This document shows, piece after piece, positions 1 to 7,001 of a stretch of 21,510 bases of DNA (positions are counted from its first letter, which is position 1; the number at the start of each line of letters is the position of its first letter). The DNA comes from DASRTE01 sp035316885. GTDB taxonomy: Bacteria > Actinomycetota > Actinomycetes > Jiangellales > Jiangellaceae. The notes beneath the pieces were generated by a model. That model saw only the letters and a list, made by a program, of their open reading frames with translations, ran no database searches and was not told the DNA's origin. Made by a program: the position numbers and the translations under genes. Location of the stretch: assembly GCA_035316885.1 (NCBI GenBank), contig DATHII010000306.1, forward strand, positions 1 through 21,510. Reading direction: 5' to 3'.

Positions 1-6
1 TTGAGA

Positions 7-90
7 TTGATCACGTTCACCACCCTGGTGGACCGTTCACCAGGTTCCGGAACCTGGTGAACCGTCGACGGACATGGTGAACGTGATCAA
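7..90. repeat. 84-bp nested dyad with four GTTCACCA-type half-sites at 20-bp period
   Basis: Bases 7-22 (TTGATCACGTTCACCA) are perfectly inverted at 75-90. Bases 35-62 form a perfect 28-bp palindrome on the same axis, between 48 and 49. The 8-mer GTTCACCA begins at 15 and 35, and its complement TGGTGAAC begins at 55 and 75, so all four lie exactly 20 bp apart. Between the arms are a small hairpin CCACC-CT-GGTGG (20-31) and CGTCGACG (63-70). The stop codon of the anti-sigma gene (87-89, minus strand) lies inside the right arm. It could be a transcription terminator, although no U-tract is visible, a multi-site protein-binding array, or a dispersed palindromic repeat. The structure is seen directly; the function is unknown. 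Confidence 0.85.
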
Positions 91-794
91 CGGGCGACGA
101 CGAGGACCTCGCCGGTGGAGGTGACGACTTCGTAGCTGCTGACCTGCTCGACCTGCATCCCGACGGCCCCGTCGACGGCCAGCGACCCCGCCACGGGGTC
201 GTAGCCGTTCCTCGGCACGGTCCAAGTGGCGGCCACCTCGCGGGTTCCGTCGACCCCGACCGCGACCAGGCTGCACCGGGACCCGCCAGGGACACCGGAC
301 ACGTCGACGTGCACGGCGGTACCCCATGCGCGCCGCCAGAGGTCGAGGTCGAGGACGACCCCCCCTTCGCTGCCCTGCACCCGCGCCGTAGGTGCGGCCG
401 CCACCACCTGGTCCGTAGCAGCCGGCTCGTCGTCCGAGAACGCGACGATGCCGACACCCGCAACCACCGCCGCCGCCGCGGCAGCGGCCGCGCTCAGCGC
501 CCAGCGGCGGCGTCGGTCACGTCGGCGCTGTGCCCGGACCTGTCCCAGCAGGCCGTCCAGGAGCTGCGGTCCGGGGCCGTCCGGGGGGTCTCCCTGCGAC
601 GCTGTGGCTTCGGCTTCATGCCCATGCGGCCCGGCCATCGCGAGCAGACCTGCCGTACTCTCCAGTACGGCGACCTCGGCCGCACAGTCCGGGCAGCCGG
701 CCACGTGCTCGCGGATCCTTCGCTCCTCGTCGTGGTCCAGCGCTCCGAGCACCAGGGCACCCAGAGAGAGCCGGATTTCGTCGCAGGCGGTCAT
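87..794 (-). CDS. Zinc-binding anti-sigma factor (RslA/RskA-like), single-pass membrane protein
   Basis: This 235-residue protein probably binds and inhibits the ECF sigma factor encoded just upstream. Its N-terminus carries the zinc anti-sigma signature HxxxCxxC (His30, Cys34, Cys37). An Arg-rich stretch (about 86-97) precedes one Ala/Val-rich transmembrane helix (about 99-119), and the remaining residues would form an extracytoplasmic domain. The start ATG overlaps the sigma stop by 4 bases (ATGA), so the pair is translationally coupled, as usual for sigma/anti-sigma partners such as SigL-RslA in mycobacteria. The HxxxCxxC site suggests release by thiol oxidation or zinc loss, or by proteolysis after an envelope signal; this is inference from the family. 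The stop codon lies within the large dyad at the left end of the window. Confidence 0.85.
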   Translation of the reverse strand: MTACDEIRLSLGALVLGALDHDEERRIREHVAGCPDCAAEVAVLESTAGLLAMAGPHGHEAEATASQGDPPDGPGPQLLDGLLGQVRAQRRRDRRRRWALSAAAAAAAAVVAGVGIVAFSDDEPAATDQVVAAAPTARVQGSEGGVVLDLDLWRRAWGTAVHVDVSGVPGGSRCSLVAVGVDGTREVAATWTVPRNGYDPVAGSLAVDGAVGMQVEQVSSYEVVTSTGEVLVVAR

Positions 795-1375
795 GTCACC
801 ACCTCCGTTCCGGTGACCCCACGTTCCTCGAGCGCCAGGCGCAGGGCACGCAGGGCGTAGTAGGTGCGCGACTTGACCGTGCCCGCGGGCACGCCGAGCA
901 CCGCAGCGGCTTCGGCGACCGAACAGCCCCGGTAGTAAGTCTCGAGCAGGGCGCTGCGGTGCTCGCTGGTCAGCGTCGAGAGAGCGTCGACCACCACCTG
1001 GGCCACCAGGGCCTGGTCGACGCCGTCGTTCACGGGCACGGCGGCCAACGCGCTCTCGGCCACCTCCCGAGGGCGGGCCCGACGGGCACGCTCACCATCG
1101 ACCACGAGGTGTCGGGCGACGGTCCACAGCCAGGGCCGGGCGGATCCCTTGTCGGGGTCGAGTGAGGCGGGGTGCCGCCAGGCCCGCAGCAATGTCTCCT
1201 GAACGACGTCCTCGGCGCGGTGCCGGTCACCACCGACCAGCCGTAGGACGTAGGCGAGGAGGGGACCGGCGTGCTCTTCGTAGAGCGCGCGGACGAGTTG
1301 CTCGTCGGCGACCGGTGCCCTCACACCTGGGGCACGCTCGCGGCGTCGCCCCGGTTCAGCCGGCCGGTGGCTCAT
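791..1375 (-). CDS. ECF (sigma-70 family) RNA polymerase sigma factor, SigL-like
   Basis: The 194-residue protein has the two ECF domains. Region 2 spans about residues 27-95 and includes the motif RAEDVVQETLLRAWRH and the WLWTVARHLVVD helix. Region 4 spans about 128-182 and includes the helix-turn-helix VAEAAAVLGVPAGTVKSR. Length and domain order are normal for an ECF factor. Its start overlaps the stop of the upstream membrane-protein gene by 4 bases, and its own stop overlaps the anti-sigma start by 4 bases, so the three genes are tightly coupled. The linked zinc anti-sigma suggests the SigL/SigK type, but the exact ECF group and regulon cannot be set without a profile search. I saw no obvious ECF promoter within the gene cluster. 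Confidence 0.9.
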   Translation of the reverse strand: MSHRPAEPGRRRERAPGVRAPVADEQLVRALYEEHAGPLLAYVLRLVGGDRHRAEDVVQETLLRAWRHPASLDPDKGSARPWLWTVARHLVVDGERARRARPREVAESALAAVPVNDGVDQALVAQVVVDALSTLTSEHRSALLETYYRGCSVAEAAAVLGVPAGTVKSRTYYALRALRLALEERGVTGTEVVT

Positions 1376-2112
1376 CCGACCAGGATGCGCCCGAGCACAT
1401 AGGCCACGGGAGCGGTCGTGACGATAGGCATGGACACACGCAAGGGCACCGGGACCGAATCGTGCGTCCCTGCCTCCTGACCGATCCGGTCGACGGCCGC
1501 CAGGGCGGTGACGGCCGTCAGCGCGGTGAAGGAGGCGACGACGACGGCGCCCACGGCGGGAACCGCAGCCGCGACGTCATCGATCACGAGGACCAGGCCC
1601 GCAGCGAGCCCGCCGGCCCCGAGGACCGCAAGAGCACGCCGGACGGTGGCCGAGAGAGGCAACCCCTCGGCGAGCCCGACGGCTCCCACGCCCAGCAGCC
1701 CCAGTCCGACGGCGTAGACGCCACCCTCGGCGGACCGCAATGCCACCCATGCCACCGGCAGGACGGCCAGCGCACACGCCGCCACCGTCAGCGTCAGCGA
1801 CGCCGTCAGACCGGGGCGGCCGTCGCGCCGGAGGAGCTGGATCGCCACCGCGGCCACCAGCGCCGGGCCGAGCACGGCCGCCACGGGGCGCATACCCGAG
1901 GTGCCGTCGTACACGGTCCATATCGAGGCCGCGGCCGCCACCGCGAAGGCCAACCAAGCCGCCGGGCGTGCCGCGTGCACGCTCGAGAAGCGCACGCCAC
2001 CGAGCGTGAACAACGCCTGCACGACGATAACCACAGCCGCGAGCAGCGCGCGTCCCGCGGCAGCCGTCACGGCGAGCACGGCCACGAGTCCCGCGGTCAG
2101 CAGCGATGGCAC
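1372..2112 (-). CDS. Hypothetical polytopic membrane protein
   Basis: I do not recognise the family. The 246-residue product is rich in Ala, Val and Leu and consists almost wholly of hydrophobic segments, probably seven or eight transmembrane helices. Examples are residues about 5-37, 50-65, 77-92, 103-124, 131-147, 158-178 and 184-206. Short charged links such as RRDGRP separate them, and no catalytic motif is visible. The start is GTG, preceded by GGAAGA about 8-13 bases upstream on the minus strand. It lies 26 bp downstream of the MoaD/ThiS-like gene and overlaps the sigma factor start by 4 bases. It could take part in signal input to the sigma/anti-sigma pair, but that rests only on position. 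Confidence 0.75.
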   Translation of the reverse strand: MPSLLTAGLVAVLAVTAAAGRALLAAVVIVVQALFTLGGVRFSSVHAARPAAWLAFAVAAAASIWTVYDGTSGMRPVAAVLGPALVAAVAIQLLRRDGRPGLTASLTLTVAACALAVLPVAWVALRSAEGGVYAVGLGLLGVGAVGLAEGLPLSATVRRALAVLGAGGLAAGLVLVIDDVAAAVPAVGAVVVASFTALTAVTALAAVDRIGQEAGTHDSVPVPLRVSMPIVTTAPVAYVLGRILVG

Positions 2113-2138
2113 GAGGGGAATCTTCCCAGAGGAGCGGA

Positions 2139-2399
2139 CTATCCCCCGGCGAACGGCGGCAACAACTCCACAACAGAACCCTCGACGAGCCCGATGTTCG
2201 CCTGGTCACGGCGCCCCGCCGGCGCGCCGTCGACGATTGCCGAGCACACCGAGAGGACGGCCGCGAACCGGGGCGCATCGGAGTGGCGGACCCGCGCTTC
2301 GGCAAGTGCGCCGGCCAGCGTCTCGGCGTCCACCGACTCCTCCGTCAACCCGGCGGCCGCCCGCAGCGACGCCCAGTAGCGCAGCGTCACCGCGGGCAC
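2139..2399 (-). CDS. MoaD/ThiS-family small sulfur-carrier-like protein
   Basis: The 86-residue protein begins VTLRYWASLRAAAGL, resembling the MoaD/ThiS ubiquitin-like fold, and ends in Pro-Pro-Phe-Ala-Gly-Gly. The terminal Gly-Gly is the site adenylated and thiocarboxylated in sulfur carriers (MoaD for molybdopterin, ThiS for thiamine). The segment before it, EGSVVELLPPFAGG, is typical MoaD. The start is GTG and overlaps the 3' end of the alpha/beta hydrolase gene by 13 bases, which implies coupled translation. No MoaE, MoeB or other molybdopterin gene is nearby, so its partner and pathway cannot be read from context. A role in another sulfur-transfer pathway is equally possible. Confidence 0.8.
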   Translation of the reverse strand: MPAVTLRYWASLRAAAGLTEESVDAETLAGALAEARVRHSDAPRFAAVLSVCSAIVDGAPAGRRDQANIGLVEGSVVELLPPFAGG

Positions 2400-3181
2400 T
2401 GTGCCACCAGCCAGTCAGCGATGCGCCGGGCAAGCGCCTGGTCGACCGCACCCTCGGCGTGACCGAACCCGGGCACCAGCCACAGCGTTCCGCGGTCACC
2501 GGCGGCCTCGGCGACCCGGAGAGCGTGCTCGGTCGGGAAGTAGTCGTCCAGGTCGCCGTGCACCACCAGCAGGGGCGCGGGTATCACCGCCGCGGAGGCC
2601 ACGGGGTCCAGCGGGTACGGCTCGGTCCACTCGTCGGGAGTGATCCGGGTACCACGCGCCAGCCGGATGGCCGCCCTCCCCGGCGAGCTGAGAACCAGCC
2701 GGTGCAGTGTCCTCATGCGCGACGAGCCGCGGTAGTACCACTGACCCGGGCCGCTGACCGCCGCGACGGCGTCGACCCCTCCGTACAGTGCTGCGTGCCG
2801 CAGCACCACGGCAGAGCCGAGCGAGAAGCCGAGCGTCGCCACCCGCGCGTATCCGAGCGAACGGGCCCAGCCGACGGCGGCCTCCACGTCGCGCACCTCC
2901 TCCCACCCCAGCGTGCACACGCCACCGGAACCGCCGTGGCCACGGAGGTCGACCATGACGATGCCGGCCGGGTCGCGCAGCCATGAGGCAATGCGACGCA
3001 GCCGCGGGTGCTTCGAGTGCAACGTGAAGCCGTGGACGACCACGACTGCGAGGTCGCGCGCGCCCCCGGACGGCGGCTGGTGCTCGGCAACGACGAGGAC
3101 ACCGTCGTCGGTCTGCAGGCGCCGCCGGAAGACTGCACGGTCGCGACTCGCGGTGGCGGGGCGGAACTGGGTACCGGGCAC
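2387..3181 (-). CDS. Alpha/beta fold hydrolase
   Basis: With the GTG start at 3181 the protein has 264 residues. The oxyanion region HGFTLHSKHPR (about 50-60) is followed by DLRGHGGSGG (78-87). The nucleophile elbow is GFSLGS with Ser120, the acid is in HGDLDDYFP (Asp212 or Asp213), and the catalytic His241 is in GFGHAEG. This is a complete serine-hydrolase triad; the substrate is unknown. The start was chosen because AGGA lies 8 bases upstream on the minus strand. GTG at 3187 is in frame but only 2 bases from that site. The frame stays open further upstream, but that part reads through glnR on the other strand and is not believable as protein. It heads the minus-strand gene run and is divergent from glnR. 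Confidence 0.85.
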   Translation of the reverse strand: MPGTQFRPATASRDRAVFRRRLQTDDGVLVVAEHQPPSGGARDLAVVVVHGFTLHSKHPRLRRIASWLRDPAGIVMVDLRGHGGSGGVCTLGWEEVRDVEAAVGWARSLGYARVATLGFSLGSAVVLRHAALYGGVDAVAAVSGPGQWYYRGSSRMRTLHRLVLSSPGRAAIRLARGTRITPDEWTEPYPLDPVASAAVIPAPLLVVHGDLDDYFPTEHALRVAEAAGDRGTLWLVPGFGHAEGAVDQALARRIADWLVAQCPR

Positions 3182-3259
3182 GTGCACTATCCTGCCAAGT
3201 GTGGGACCCGGGCAGCGCTGCCGTCGGGTCCCGTCGCGTTCGCGGCGAGAGGGGGCTGC

Positions 3260-3976
3260 ATGGGCTCGACGATCCTCCTGCTGACCAATGCCCTGCGTCC
3301 GTCGGCCGAGGTTCTCCCCGCTCTCGGTCTGTTGTTGCACGACGTCAGGGTGGCTCCCGCGGAGGCGGCGGCGCTGCTCGACGCACCCGTCTGCGACGCC
3401 GTCCTGGTCGACGCCCGGCGTGATCTCGGCAACGCGCGCGGGCTGACCCGACTCATCCGCACGACTGGCGTCGACGTCCCGCTGATGGCCGTCGTGACCG
3501 AGGGCGGGCTCGCCGCCGTCACGGCCGACTGGGGAGTCGACGACGTCCTCCTCGACACCGCCGGCCCGGCCGAGGTCGAGGCGCGGTTGCGCCTGGCGCT
3601 GGGGCGGCTCGCCGCCTCGAACGCCGCGGAGGACGTGCCGGACGAGATCCGTTCCGGTGACCTGGTCGTCGACGAGGCGACCTACACAGCACGGGTGTCC
3701 GGACGGCCGCTCGACCTCACCTACAAGGAGTTCGAGCTGCTCAAGTTCATCGCCCAGCACCCCGGCCGCGTGTTCACGCGCGCCCAGCTCCTGCAGGAGG
3801 TCTGGGGCTACGACTACTTCGGCGGCACCCGCACGGTCGACGTCCACGTCCGCCGGCTGCGGGCGAAGTTGGGCGCCGAGCACGAGGCTCTCATCGGCAC
3901 GGTGCGCAACGTCGGCTACCGGTTCGTGCCTCCGGCGCCGCGCCGCGGACCGGTGCAGGAGCGCGTGAGCCGGTGA
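3260..3976 (+). CDS. glnR: GlnR-type orphan response regulator (nitrogen regulation)
   Basis: The 238-residue protein matches the actinobacterial GlnR pattern along its length. The receiver begins ILLLTNALRPSAEVLPALGLLLHDVRVAP and later has VVTEGGLAAVTADWGVDDVLLDTAGPAEVEARLRLALGR. The OmpR-type winged helix covers about residues 135-228, including TYKEFELLKFIAQHPGRVFTRAQLL and GTRTVDVHVRRLRAKLG. GlnR is the main nitrogen regulator in many actinomycetes, controlling glnA, amtB and similar genes, and has no cognate kinase. Asp51 is kept although GlnR is known as an atypical, phosphorylation-independent receiver. The ATG at 3260 follows GAGAGGGGG and gives the usual GlnR N-terminus. Its stop overlaps the mshD GTG start; glnR-mshD proximity is also seen in Streptomyces. 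Confidence 0.93.
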   Translation: MGSTILLLTNALRPSAEVLPALGLLLHDVRVAPAEAAALLDAPVCDAVLVDARRDLGNARGLTRLIRTTGVDVPLMAVVTEGGLAAVTADWGVDDVLLDTAGPAEVEARLRLALGRLAASNAAEDVPDEIRSGDLVVDEATYTARVSGRPLDLTYKEFELLKFIAQHPGRVFTRAQLLQEVWGYDYFGGTRTVDVHVRRLRAKLGAEHEALIGTVRNVGYRFVPPAPRRGPVQERVSR

Positions 3977-4848
3977 TCACGGCCGGCCGCCGGCTCGAGG
4001 GCGAGACGGCCGACGCTGTGGTGGTCATGATCGGGGCAGCCGCCGAGGCCGACGGCGTGGCGCCCTTCTCCGAGCAGGGGCTGCTGCGGTTGCGCGACGA
4101 CGCGGGCGGCCCGGCCTGGCACCTGGTCGCCCGCGGGGGCGAGGCGCTGGTCGGTTACGCCCAGCTCGATGTGGACAGCTCCGCCGCCGAGCTAGTGGTC
4201 CATCCCGCCCACCGCCGGCGTGGCCTCGGCCGACGGCTGGTGGGGCAACTCACCGACGCGGCTCGTGGTCCGGCGCTTCGGGTGTGGGCCCATGGCGACC
4301 TGCCCGCCGCAGCCGGGCTGGCCGCCGCGACCGGATTCACCCGCGTGCGATCGCTGTGGAAGATGGCCCGCCCGCTGAGCGGACCCCTCGCAGAGCCGCG
4401 GATTCCCGACGGCGTCACGATCGACACGTTCGTCCCCGGCACCGACGACGCACCCTGGGTGGCGCTCAACGCCCGCGCGTTCGCCGAGCACCCCGAGCAG
4501 GGCAGCTGGACGACATCCGATCTCCGGCAACGAACGGCGCAACCGTGGTTCGACCCCGGTGGGTTCTTCGTGGCCCGTCGTGGCCCGCGGATGGTCGGCT
4601 TCCACTGGACGAAGGTCGAGGACGACACCACCGGCGAGGTCTACGTCGTCGGCGCCGACCCGGACGAGCAGGGAATAGGTCTCGGCCGGGCGCTCACGCT
4701 CGTCGGCCTCCACCACCTTCGCGAGCGCGGGCTCGACCAAGTTGTCCTCTACGTCGACGAGGACAATCAGGCAGCGGTGCACCTTTACACGAGGCTGGGC
4801 TTCGAACGCGTCGCCGTCGACGTCATGTACGAAAGATCGTTCTCGTAG
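3973..4848 (+). CDS. mshD: Mycothiol synthase MshD (double GNAT acetyltransferase)
   Basis: MshD transfers acetyl from acetyl-CoA to Cys-GlcN-Ins in the last step of mycothiol synthesis, making the main low-molecular-weight thiol of actinomycetes. The 291 residues form two GNAT domains. In the N-terminal one (about 1-135) the acetyl-CoA loop is HRRRGLGRRLV. In the C-terminal one (about 145-291) it is EQGIGLGRALT, followed by the MshD-typical LYVDEDNQAAVHLYTRLGF. Length fits the family (about 300). The GTG start overlaps the glnR stop (GTGA), so the two are coupled. The mycothiol made here could serve detoxification enzymes, including mycothiol-dependent arsenate reductases, but nothing in the sequence ties it to the arsenic genes of this window. 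Confidence 0.92.
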   Translation: MITAGRRLEGETADAVVVMIGAAAEADGVAPFSEQGLLRLRDDAGGPAWHLVARGGEALVGYAQLDVDSSAAELVVHPAHRRRGLGRRLVGQLTDAARGPALRVWAHGDLPAAAGLAAATGFTRVRSLWKMARPLSGPLAEPRIPDGVTIDTFVPGTDDAPWVALNARAFAEHPEQGSWTTSDLRQRTAQPWFDPGGFFVARRGPRMVGFHWTKVEDDTTGEVYVVGADPDEQGIGLGRALTLVGLHHLRERGLDQVVLYVDEDNQAAVHLYTRLGFERVAVDVMYERSFS

Positions 4849-4913
4849 AGCCACCCGCGCCGGCTTCGCACACGGCTACCCGGCGTTCACGTCGGCGTGT
4901 CAACATTGTCGGC

Positions 4914-7001
4914 ATGGCCGCCGAGACGACCGGTCCAGAGGAGCGCTACCTCGACCGCGAGCTGTCCTGGGTGGCCTTCAACACCCGGGTGCTCGAGCTG
5001 GCCGAGGATCCCGACGAGCCCATGCTCGAACGGATCCGGTTCCTCGCGATCTTCTCGAGCAATCTCGACGAGTTCTTCATGGTCCGCGTTGCCGGGCTCA
5101 AGCGCCGCATCGCAGCCGGCGTGGCCGTGCCGGCAGCCAGCGGCCTGCTGCCTCGTGAAGTGCACGAGGGCACGCTGGCGCGCACCCGCGATCTCATGAC
5201 CCGGCAGGCGGACTGCTTCCACGACGACCTCCTGCCGGCCATGGTCAAGGAAGGCATCGACATCTCCCGGTGGGACGACCTCGACGACTCCGAGCACACC
5301 CGCCTGCGCTCATACTTCATCGAGCGGATCTTCCCCGTGCTCACACCGCTGGCCGTCGACCCGGCCCACCCGTTCCCCTACATCTCCGGGCTCTCCCTCA
5401 ACCTCGCGGTCGTCGTCCGCAACCCACGCACGCACACAGAGCATTTCGCGAGGGTCAAGGTGCCGCCGAATTTCCCGAGGTTCCTTCAGGTGGCCGCCGA
5501 ACGCTTCGTCCCCCTCGAGGACGTCATCGCTGCCCACCTGTCCCAGCTCTTCCAGGGCATGGACGTCCTCCAGCACCACACGTTCCGCGTGACCCGTAAC
5601 GAGGACGTCGAAGTCGAGGAGGACGACGCCGAGAACCTGCTGACCGCCATGGAGCGCGAGCTGATGCGGCGGCGGTTCGGCCCGGCCGTGCGACTCGAGG
5701 TCGAGGAGACGGTCGACCCGCATGTCCTCGACCTGCTGCAACGCGAGCTCGGGGTCAGCGACAACGAGGTGTTGTCGCTTCCCGGACCGCTCGACCTCAC
5801 CGGGCTGCACGACATCGCGAACCTCGACCGGGCCGAGCACAAGTACCGACCGTTCCTGCCGGCGACTCATCGCGACCTGCCCGACGTCGAGTCGGCGGCG
5901 CCGGCTGACATGTTCGCGGCGATCCGCCGCGGCGATATCCTCGTCCACCACCCCTACGACTCCTTCTCCACCAGTGTCCAGCGCTTCGTCGAGCAGGCGG
6001 CCGCCGACCCCCGGGTGCTGGGCATCAAGCAGACCCTGTACCGCACCAGCGGCGACTCGCCCATCGTCGATGCCCTGGTCGACGCCGCCGAGGCCGGTAA
6101 GCAGGTCCTTGCGCTCGTCGAGATCAAGGCGAGGTTCGACGAACGGGCGAACATCACCTGGGCACGTAAACTCGAGCAGGCCGGCGTCCACGTCGTGTAC
6201 GGCATGGTGGGTCTGAAGACCCACTGCAAGCTGTGCCTGGTGGTCCGCGACGAGGCCGAGGTCGGGGCCGGCATCCGGCGCTACAGCCACATCGGCACCG
6301 GCAACTACAACCCCAAGACGGCGCGCACCTACGAGGATCTCGGCGTCCTCACCGCCGACCCCGAGGTCGCCGAGGACGTGAACCACCTGTTCAACACGTT
6401 GTCGGGCTACTCGATCGACTCCGACTACGCGCGGCTCCTGGTCGCCCCGCATGCGCTCAGGTCCGGCATCGTCGACCGGATCCAGCGTGAGGTCGAGCAC
6501 CACCGTGCCGGGCATCCCGCCCGGGTCCGGCTGAAGATGAACAGCGTGACGGACGAGGCCGTGATCGACGCGCTCTACGAGGCTTCGCAGGCGGGCGTCC
6601 CGGTCGACATCTGGGTTCGGGGCATCTGCTGCATCCGCGCCGGCGTCCCCGGCCTGTCCGAGAACGTCCGGGTCCGCAGCACCCTCGGGCGCTTCCTCGA
6701 GCACTCCCGCATCCTCTCCTTCGAGAACGCGGGCGATCCCGAGTACTGGATCGGCTCCACCGACCTCATGCACCGCAACCTCGACCGCCGGGTAGAGACG
6801 ATGGTCCGCCTCGGCCGGCCCGAGCACGAAGCCGAGCTGGGCGCCCTGTTCGCCCTCGCGTTCGACCCAGGCGTGGCCTCATGGCGTCTGGGTCCGGACG
6901 GCGACTGGTCGCGCGTCCACAAGTCCGCCGACGGCCAGCCACTCGCCGACCTGCAGCAGATCCTGATCGAACGGAAGCAACGCCGCCGGGCCACGGCGTG
7001 A
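4914..7001 (+). CDS. ppk: Polyphosphate kinase 1 (Ppk1)
   Basis: Ppk1 reversibly transfers the gamma-phosphate of ATP onto polyphosphate chains. The 695-residue product has the N-terminal domain (RYLDRELSWVAFNTRVLE; FLAIFSSNLDEFFMVRVAGL) and the head domain. It also has both C-terminal PLD-like catalytic halves. The phospho-accepting His is probably His437, in GLKTHCKLCLV. The second catalytic His is about His597, in FLEHSRILSFEN. GTGNYNP and HRNLDRRVETM are further conserved motifs. The ATG at 4914 gives the usual Ppk N-terminus; the open frame further upstream reads into mshD in another frame and is spurious. It lies 65 bp after mshD, and its stop overlaps the CYTH-CHAD gene (GTGA). A single GTTCAC half-site (4885-4890) precedes it, but not a full PHO box. 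Confidence 0.95.
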   Translation: MAAETTGPEERYLDRELSWVAFNTRVLELAEDPDEPMLERIRFLAIFSSNLDEFFMVRVAGLKRRIAAGVAVPAASGLLPREVHEGTLARTRDLMTRQADCFHDDLLPAMVKEGIDISRWDDLDDSEHTRLRSYFIERIFPVLTPLAVDPAHPFPYISGLSLNLAVVVRNPRTHTEHFARVKVPPNFPRFLQVAAERFVPLEDVIAAHLSQLFQGMDVLQHHTFRVTRNEDVEVEEDDAENLLTAMERELMRRRFGPAVRLEVEETVDPHVLDLLQRELGVSDNEVLSLPGPLDLTGLHDIANLDRAEHKYRPFLPATHRDLPDVESAAPADMFAAIRRGDILVHHPYDSFSTSVQRFVEQAAADPRVLGIKQTLYRTSGDSPIVDALVDAAEAGKQVLALVEIKARFDERANITWARKLEQAGVHVVYGMVGLKTHCKLCLVVRDEAEVGAGIRRYSHIGTGNYNPKTARTYEDLGVLTADPEVAEDVNHLFNTLSGYSIDSDYARLLVAPHALRSGIVDRIQREVEHHRAGHPARVRLKMNSVTDEAVIDALYEASQAGVPVDIWVRGICCIRAGVPGLSENVRVRSTLGRFLEHSRILSFENAGDPEYWIGSTDLMHRNLDRRVETMVRLGRPEHEAELGALFALAFDPGVASWRLGPDGDWSRVHKSADGQPLADLQQILIERKQRRRATA

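Noticed and set aside
1162..2379. Plus-strand open frame of 405 codons opposite the sigma factor and membrane protein
   Set aside because: The translation is Arg/His/Gly-rich and featureless, while the minus strand encodes a clear ECF sigma factor with matching overlaps.
3188..3193. TATCCT as a -10 element for glnR
   Set aside because: It fits TAnnnT, but no acceptable -35 hexamer lies 16-19 bases upstream, and it coincides with the AGGA site of the hydrolase on the other strand.
3182..3883. N-terminal extension of the alpha/beta hydrolase frame across glnR
   Set aside because: The extension is antisense to glnR and unlike any hydrolase; the GTG at 3181 has a well-placed AGGA.
4885..4905. 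Possible PHO box before ppk (GTTCACGTCGG then CGTGTCAACAT)
   Set aside because: Only the first unit matches; the second lacks GTTCA at the 11-base step. The nearest similarity is 14 bases away, so it is a half-site at best.
5310..6827. Long minus-strand open frame antisense to ppk (about 505 codons)
   Set aside because: It is fully antisense to a strongly conserved gene, its translation has no recognisable motifs, and long antisense frames are expected with GC-rich third positions.
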